Made by a program: the position numbers and the translations under genes. DNA of 64,000 bases from UBA7359 sp041689615. Lineage in GTDB: Bacteria; Pseudomonadota; Gammaproteobacteria; Eutrophobiales; Eutrophobiaceae. The stretch lies in contig JBDNFW010000017.1 in the NCBI GenBank assembly GCA_041689615.1, forward strand, positions 16,862 to 80,861, read 5' to 3'. The notes under the pieces were generated by a model. The model worked only from the letters and a program-made list of their open reading frames with translations. It did not search any database and had not been told where the DNA came from. Shown here piece after piece: positions 60,015 to 64,000 of the stretch (within the stretch, counting starts at the first letter, position 1; each line of letters begins with the position of its first letter).

Positions 60015-60297
60015 ATGCCTCTACCCGTGCCTTTAATTTTTGACCTGGACGAAATGTAACAACGCGACGTGCGCTAATAGGAATTTCTTCCCCCGTTTTC
60101 GGATTTCGTCCCGGACGTTGATTTTTATCTCTCAAATCAAAATTCCCAAACCCGGAAAGCTTGACTTGATTTCCTGTTTCTAATGCGGAGCGAATCTCTT
60201 CAAAAAACATTTCTACAATTTCCTTGGCTTCACGCTTGTTCAAGCCAAGTTCTTCGTACAGTTTTTCCGCCATTTCTGCTTTTGTCAGTGCCGCCAT
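59995..60297 (-). CDS. ihfA: integration host factor subunit alpha
   Basis: A DNA-bending protein that pairs with IhfB. The HU/IHF fold is clear: MAALTKAEMAEKLYEELGLN, FFEEIRSALETGNQVKLSGF and the beta-arm GNFDLRDKNQRPGRNPKTGE with the intercalating proline, then ISARRVVTFRPGQKLKARVE. Length 100 is standard for IhfA. It is 5 bases after pheT. Confidence 0.98.
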   Translation of the reverse strand: MAALTKAEMAEKLYEELGLNKREAKEIVEMFFEEIRSALETGNQVKLSGFGNFDLRDKNQRPGRNPKTGEEIPISARRVVTFRPGQKLKARVEAYAGSVQ

Positions 60298-60301
60298 ATT
60301 C

Positions 60302-62674
60302 TTATCTCAGTTTTGCACCGAATTTATTATATAGGCCATCTAAAACATTCCCCATGATGGTTTCAACCTCTTCATCTGTAAGAGTGCTAGAAGTTACTTG
60401 AAAGGTCAAGCCTAAAGCAAGACTTTTTTTCTTTTTTTCAATACCTTCGCCTTGATATACGTCAAACAACTCTAGGTTAGATAAGGCTTCTGTAGCATTA
60501 CTTTTAACGCTTGATAATATCTCTACCAGAGCCACTGTTTCATCTATTAATATTGAAATATCTCGTCTAACTGAAGGAAACTTGGAAATAGGCTGGAATT
60601 TAGCCACACTCTTTTTAATCATATTTTTTATATTAAAATCAAAAAGATAGATATTATTTTTCAAACCAAATTTCGATGCTATTTTAGGATGTAACTGGCC
60701 GAAATAACCTGCTTCTTTACTATCAATATATACATCTACTGCTTGCCCTGGATGTAAGATTTCTGATTTACTTTTCTTAAATTCAATTCTGTTTTTTTCA
60801 ACTGAAGAATAAAGTATAGCTTCAACATCATTCTTTATATCATAGAAATTAGATAAAGTTTCATTCTTATCCCATTGTTTTTCATATGTATTACCATATA
60901 TTAATCCTGCAATATGAGAATCTTGCTTAAGATCTTCGCAACCTTCGAATATCAAACCTGTTTCAAACAGTCGCACCCTGTCACGTTGCCGTTTAACGTT
61001 ATACTGCAAAGAATTAAGCAGCCCAGGTATAAGGCTGCTACGCATTACTGATAATTCAGGCGCAATTGGATTAGCCAAAACTAGATTTTTTTCATTATTA
61101 TTCAATGATTTATTTAACTCTGGCTCGATAAAGCTATAGGTAATCACTTCCTGATAGTCACGATTAACCAATATTTCACGTAGTGTTTTAACCGACATAT
61201 GAGCGTGATTAGAGCTTCTCATCTTTAAATGATTAGAAGGTGTGGCAACAGTGATCGCGTCATAACTGTATATTCGAGCTAGTTCTTCAATCAAATCAAC
61301 TTCTATTTTAATATCGAAACGGTGTGAAGGAGGAACAATAAACCATTGATTTTCTTTATATTTAGACTGCATTTCTAATTTAGTAAACGTATCAGTAACG
61401 AACTGTTCCTCTAAATCTATACCCAATACGCGTTTAATCTTGGATTTTCTTAAAATTACCTGTGTATTTACTGGTAGGTCTTGATTACTAGTCATTTCAG
61501 CAATCGGGCCTGCTGCTCCACCACACAATTGAAGAATTAATTCACTAGCCCGTTCAATAGCACTTTCTTGAAGCTTCGGATCAACACCACGTTCAAAACG
61601 ATGAGAAGAATCGGTATGTAATCTATACTGGCGTGATTCACCAATAATCACCTCTGGCATAAAAAAAGCACTTTCGAGAAAAATATTTTTCGATTTCGTG
61701 GAAACAGCACTGTCAAAACCACCCATTACACCTGCCATAGCTAGCGGTCCAGAATCATCTGCAATCAAGAGAGTATTCGACTTAAGTTGATGCTCCGATT
61801 CATCGAGAAGTTTTATTTTTTCGTTATCTTTTGGGTAACGAACTTCAATGTCACCTTTCAACAAATCATTATCAAATGCATGCATCGGTTGTCCCAATTC
61901 AAGCATGACAAAATTAGTAATATCGACAACGATATTAATGCTACGAATTCCTGAACGACGTAATTTTTCAGATAGCCAAAGTGGAGATTTAACACTGACA
62001 TCGACATTTTCAATCACTCTGCCAACGTAATGAGGACATTCTGCTTTAGCAGACAGTTTAATTTTTCGTTTAGCCTTGGAAGTGATTTTGACAGGATTAA
62101 TTTTAGATTTTGAAAGCTCAATATTATTAAAAACAGCGACTTCTCGAGCTATACCTCGAATACTGAGACAGTCTCCCCTATTCGGTGTCAGCGAAATATC
62201 AATAATATTGTCGTCAATATCGATTATTTCTTTCAGAGGCTTGCCTATTTCTTCAGTGACAGACAATTCAATAATGCCATCATGACTTTCACCTAAGCCA
62301 ATCTCAGCAGCAGAACAAAGCATGCCGTAAGATGTCACACCTTTTAACGCAACAGCTTCCAGTTTTGGCTTATCTGACAGTGTTGCGCCGACTTTGGCTA
62401 ATACCGTACGCATCCCTTCTCTTACATTAGCAGCACCACACACAATGGTTAATAGATCTTTTTCTCCACAATCTACTTCACAGATATGAAGTTTGTTTGC
62501 ATCAGGATGTTTCGCAACAGATTTAACTTCAGCCACAACCAAACCATCAAATGGAGAACAAGCCGGTTCATTACCATCAACTTCAAGACCCGCCATGGTC
62601 AATTGATGCATTAATGTTTCTGAATCTATTGAAGGATTAACAAATTCTCTCAACCACTTTTCACTGAATTTCAT
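60302..62674 (-). CDS. pheT: phenylalanine-tRNA ligase beta subunit
   Basis: The large subunit of the alpha2-beta2 enzyme. An EMAP-type tRNA-binding domain (GLVVAEVKSVAKHPDANKLH), the B3/B4 editing region with LNELGQPMHAFD-like LELGQPMHAFDNDL, B5 and a C-terminal anticodon-binding domain with RRDISILIDETV are visible. Length 790 is standard. It is cotranscribed with pheS, 16 bases upstream. Confidence 0.98.
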   Translation of the reverse strand: MKFSEKWLREFVNPSIDSETLMHQLTMAGLEVDGNEPACSPFDGLVVAEVKSVAKHPDANKLHICEVDCGEKDLLTIVCGAANVREGMRTVLAKVGATLSDKPKLEAVALKGVTSYGMLCSAAEIGLGESHDGIIELSVTEEIGKPLKEIIDIDDNIIDISLTPNRGDCLSIRGIAREVAVFNNIELSKSKINPVKITSKAKRKIKLSAKAECPHYVGRVIENVDVSVKSPLWLSEKLRRSGIRSINIVVDITNFVMLELGQPMHAFDNDLLKGDIEVRYPKDNEKIKLLDESEHQLKSNTLLIADDSGPLAMAGVMGGFDSAVSTKSKNIFLESAFFMPEVIIGESRQYRLHTDSSHRFERGVDPKLQESAIERASELILQLCGGAAGPIAEMTSNQDLPVNTQVILRKSKIKRVLGIDLEEQFVTDTFTKLEMQSKYKENQWFIVPPSHRFDIKIEVDLIEELARIYSYDAITVATPSNHLKMRSSNHAHMSVKTLREILVNRDYQEVITYSFIEPELNKSLNNNEKNLVLANPIAPELSVMRSSLIPGLLNSLQYNVKRQRDRVRLFETGLIFEGCEDLKQDSHIAGLIYGNTYEKQWDKNETLSNFYDIKNDVEAILYSSVEKNRIEFKKSKSEILHPGQAVDVYIDSKEAGYFGQLHPKIASKFGLKNNIYLFDFNIKNMIKKSVAKFQPISKFPSVRRDISILIDETVALVEILSSVKSNATEALSNLELFDVYQGEGIEKKKKSLALGLTFQVTSSTLTDEEVETIMGNVLDGLYNKFGAKLR

Positions 62675-62690
62675 ATCAACTCTTCCTCAA

Positions 62691-63674
62691 TCAGTGAAAT
62701 TGTTCTAAGAAACGCAGATCATTATCAAAAAATGATCTTAAATCGTCGACACCGTAATAAAGCATGGCTAAACGCTCGACACCCATACCAAAAGCAAGAC
62801 CGGTATACTTTTCTGGGTCGATACCTACATTTTTTAATACGTTTGGATGAACCATGCCGCAACCTAATACTTCTAACCAACCACGTTCACCCATAATGTC
62901 GACCTCAGCAGAAGGTTCGGTAAAAGGAAAATAAGAAGGTCGAAATCGTATTTGTAATTCTTTTTCAAAAAAGATTTCGAGAAACTCAATCAACAAGCCT
63001 TTTAGTTCGGCAAATGTCACATTTTCATCGACGATAAGACCTTCGACTTGATGAAACATAGGTGTGTGTGTCATATCGGAATCACAACGATAGACCCGAC
63101 CTGGCGCAATAAAACGGAAAGGCGGTTTATCATTCTGCATAATTCTAATTTGTACAGATGAAGTATGTGTTCTTAACAAACGCCCATCGGGGAAATAAAA
63201 TGTATCGTGCATGGCACGAGCAGGATGATGTTCGGGAATATTTAATGCTTCAAAATTATGGTAATCGTCTTCTACTTCTGGTCCTTCAACTACATCAAAA
63301 CCAATCTGTTGAAAAAGAGATTCAATACGCTGCAAGGTTAATGTGATTGGATGCAAGCCAGCACGTTTTCCTCCTCGGCCAGGCAAAGTAATATCGAGTT
63401 GTCCTTGTTTTATTTTTTCATTTAACTGTTCGTCTTCTAATGAAGATTTACGAGATTCTATTGCTTCTTGAACGGCAACTTTAGCAAGGTTAATGACTTG
63501 GCCTGCTTGTGGACGTTCTTCAGCAGATAGTTTTCCTAATTGTTTTAATTGTTGAGTGAGTAGGCCTTTTTTACCAAGGTAATTAACCCTAATCTGATCG
63601 AGTTGTTGAAGATCAGTTACGGATTCAATTTCTGCTAACGCTTGAGCTTGTAATTTTTCGATCATCTCGTTCAT
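62691..63674 (-). CDS. pheS: phenylalanine-tRNA ligase alpha subunit
   Basis: The catalytic subunit that charges tRNA-Phe. An N-terminal coiled coil (about 1-85) leads to the class II core: motif 1 IGFDVVEGPEVEDDYHNFEA, motif 2 FRFIAPGRVYRCDSD, then FHQVEGLIVDENV and motif 3 GLAFGMGVERLAML. Length 327 is standard. The start is the ATG giving MNEMIEKL. No Phe-rich leader peptide is seen directly upstream; a repeat array occupies that region. Confidence 0.98.
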   Translation of the reverse strand: MNEMIEKLQAQALAEIESVTDLQQLDQIRVNYLGKKGLLTQQLKQLGKLSAEERPQAGQVINLAKVAVQEAIESRKSSLEDEQLNEKIKQGQLDITLPGRGGKRAGLHPITLTLQRIESLFQQIGFDVVEGPEVEDDYHNFEALNIPEHHPARAMHDTFYFPDGRLLRTHTSSVQIRIMQNDKPPFRFIAPGRVYRCDSDMTHTPMFHQVEGLIVDENVTFAELKGLLIEFLEIFFEKELQIRFRPSYFPFTEPSAEVDIMGERGWLEVLGCGMVHPNVLKNVGIDPEKYTGLAFGMGVERLAMLYYGVDDLRSFFDNDLRFLEQFH

Positions 63675-63740
63675 GATTTTATTATTGTAACCGCTTACGG
63701 GCTATACGACTCTATATCATACGTAATTTGTACATCGCAT

Positions 63741-63860
63741 ACTCTCTCGCGCGACATGACCGCCATGGATGGCGGAAATATCGAAAATGCAGGACGCCTA
63801 CATGGACGTAGGTGGTAGAACTGCGCCTGGAGCAAGCAGTCGAGCACAATCGATGACTTT
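63741..63860. repeat. hairpin repeat element I, proximal part
   Basis: Contains the connector CGCGACAT (63750-63757) followed by hairpin CCGCCA-TGGA-TGGCGG (63760-63775) and hairpin CCTAC/GTAGG (63797-63812). The segment around the first hairpin matches element E (30934-30968). Confidence 0.75.
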
Positions 63861-64000
63861 ACATCCTTTAACATCGCCGCTCCTGCGCGTCCTGCGCCCG
63901 CGGCATACAGTACATCCTTTAACATCGCCGCTCCTGCGCGTCCTGCGCCCGCGGCATACAGTACATCCTTTAACATCGCCGCTCCTGCGCGTCCTGCGCC
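63860..64000. repeat. 51-bp GC-rich tandem array upstream of pheS (runs off the window)
   Basis: Perfect units start at 63860, 63911 and 63962; the third is cut by the window edge. Each holds the 25 bases shared with element H. The region from 63675 to 64000 has no other gene that I can support. Confidence 0.9.

Noticed and set aside
63695..63976. Minus-strand frame with repeated 17-residue MLKDV units
   Set aside because: It only follows the 51-bp tandem array and then runs into hairpin repeats. There is no ribosome site and composition is unlike the neighbours; treated as repeat DNA.
63860..64000. Possible CRISPR array
   Set aside because: Units of 51 bp are identical end to end with no variable spacer, and no cas genes are visible.

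Overview
The window is a gene-dense, low-GC stretch of a gammaproteobacterial chromosome. The class assignment rests on several gene orders typical of that class: initiator tRNA-rimP-nusA-infB-rbfA-truB-rpsO-pnp, surE-pcm-nlpD-rpoS, dnaQ-rnhA-methyltransferase-gloB-mltD, and pheS-pheT-ihfA-merR-tRNA-Pro. The genus cannot be named from the sequence. The cut-off PQQ dehydrogenase at the left edge hints at alcohol oxidation, but that is weak evidence.

Layout: 1-1.8 kb holds the end of a PQQ dehydrogenase, a small unknown protein and a peroxiredoxin-glutaredoxin hybrid. 1.9-4.2 kb holds a putative PD-(D/E)XK nuclease and an ECF sigma factor with a membrane partner. 4.5-13.4 kb is the translation/RNA-decay operon on the minus strand. 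13.5-16.9 kb carries a two-gene AmmeMemoRadiSam set and a GYF-pentapeptide membrane protein. 16.9-21.3 kb has an orphan FliK-like/FlhB-tail pair and PBP1b with a TPR lipoprotein. 21.5-28.7 kb has a histone H1-like protein, adk, rpoS, nlpD, pcm, surE, argF and argD. 28.9-31.9 kb is an intergenic-rich patch with grxD, a 5'-truncated gene remnant and two large repeat elements. 32-42.4 kb has a toxin-antitoxin pair, the dnaQ-mltD block, aas, greB, tag and apt. 42.7-46.8 kb is a GT2/phosphorylase/SPL/putP run. 46.9-52.4 kb has thiC with a TPP riboswitch and a Pcm-like/rhodanese/tolC run. 52.6-56.9 kb is a hybrid kinase/Hpt/NtrC phosphorelay. 57-63.7 kb has glmS, a Sel1 lipoprotein, tRNA-Pro and the pheST-ihfA-merR operon.

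The most unusual feature is a dispersed family of hairpin-rich elements at about ten places: near 4.3, 8.2, 13.2, 21.4, 28.8, 30.2, 31.0, 40.6, 46.9 and 63.8 kb. Copies share flanks, a CGCGACAT connector and hairpin loops (TCC, TCCA, TGGA, AGGA). Their stem arms differ from copy to copy while staying complementary. Four copies lie directly behind the intrinsic terminator of a minus-strand gene, always in the same orientation. One copy sits in frame inside rbfA and lengthens the protein by about 40 residues. Others flank a gene remnant, or form a 51-bp tandem array upstream of pheS that runs off the window. No transposase is present in the window. I regard this repeat family as the best candidate for something undescribed.

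Smaller points of note are tandem repeats coding an expandable acidic N-terminus of RpoS, a U1-U72 mismatch in the initiator tRNA, a weak terminator in the leader of the rimP-nusA operon, and the conserved but functionally unsolved AmmeMemoRadiSam and phosphorylase-SPL gene pairs.
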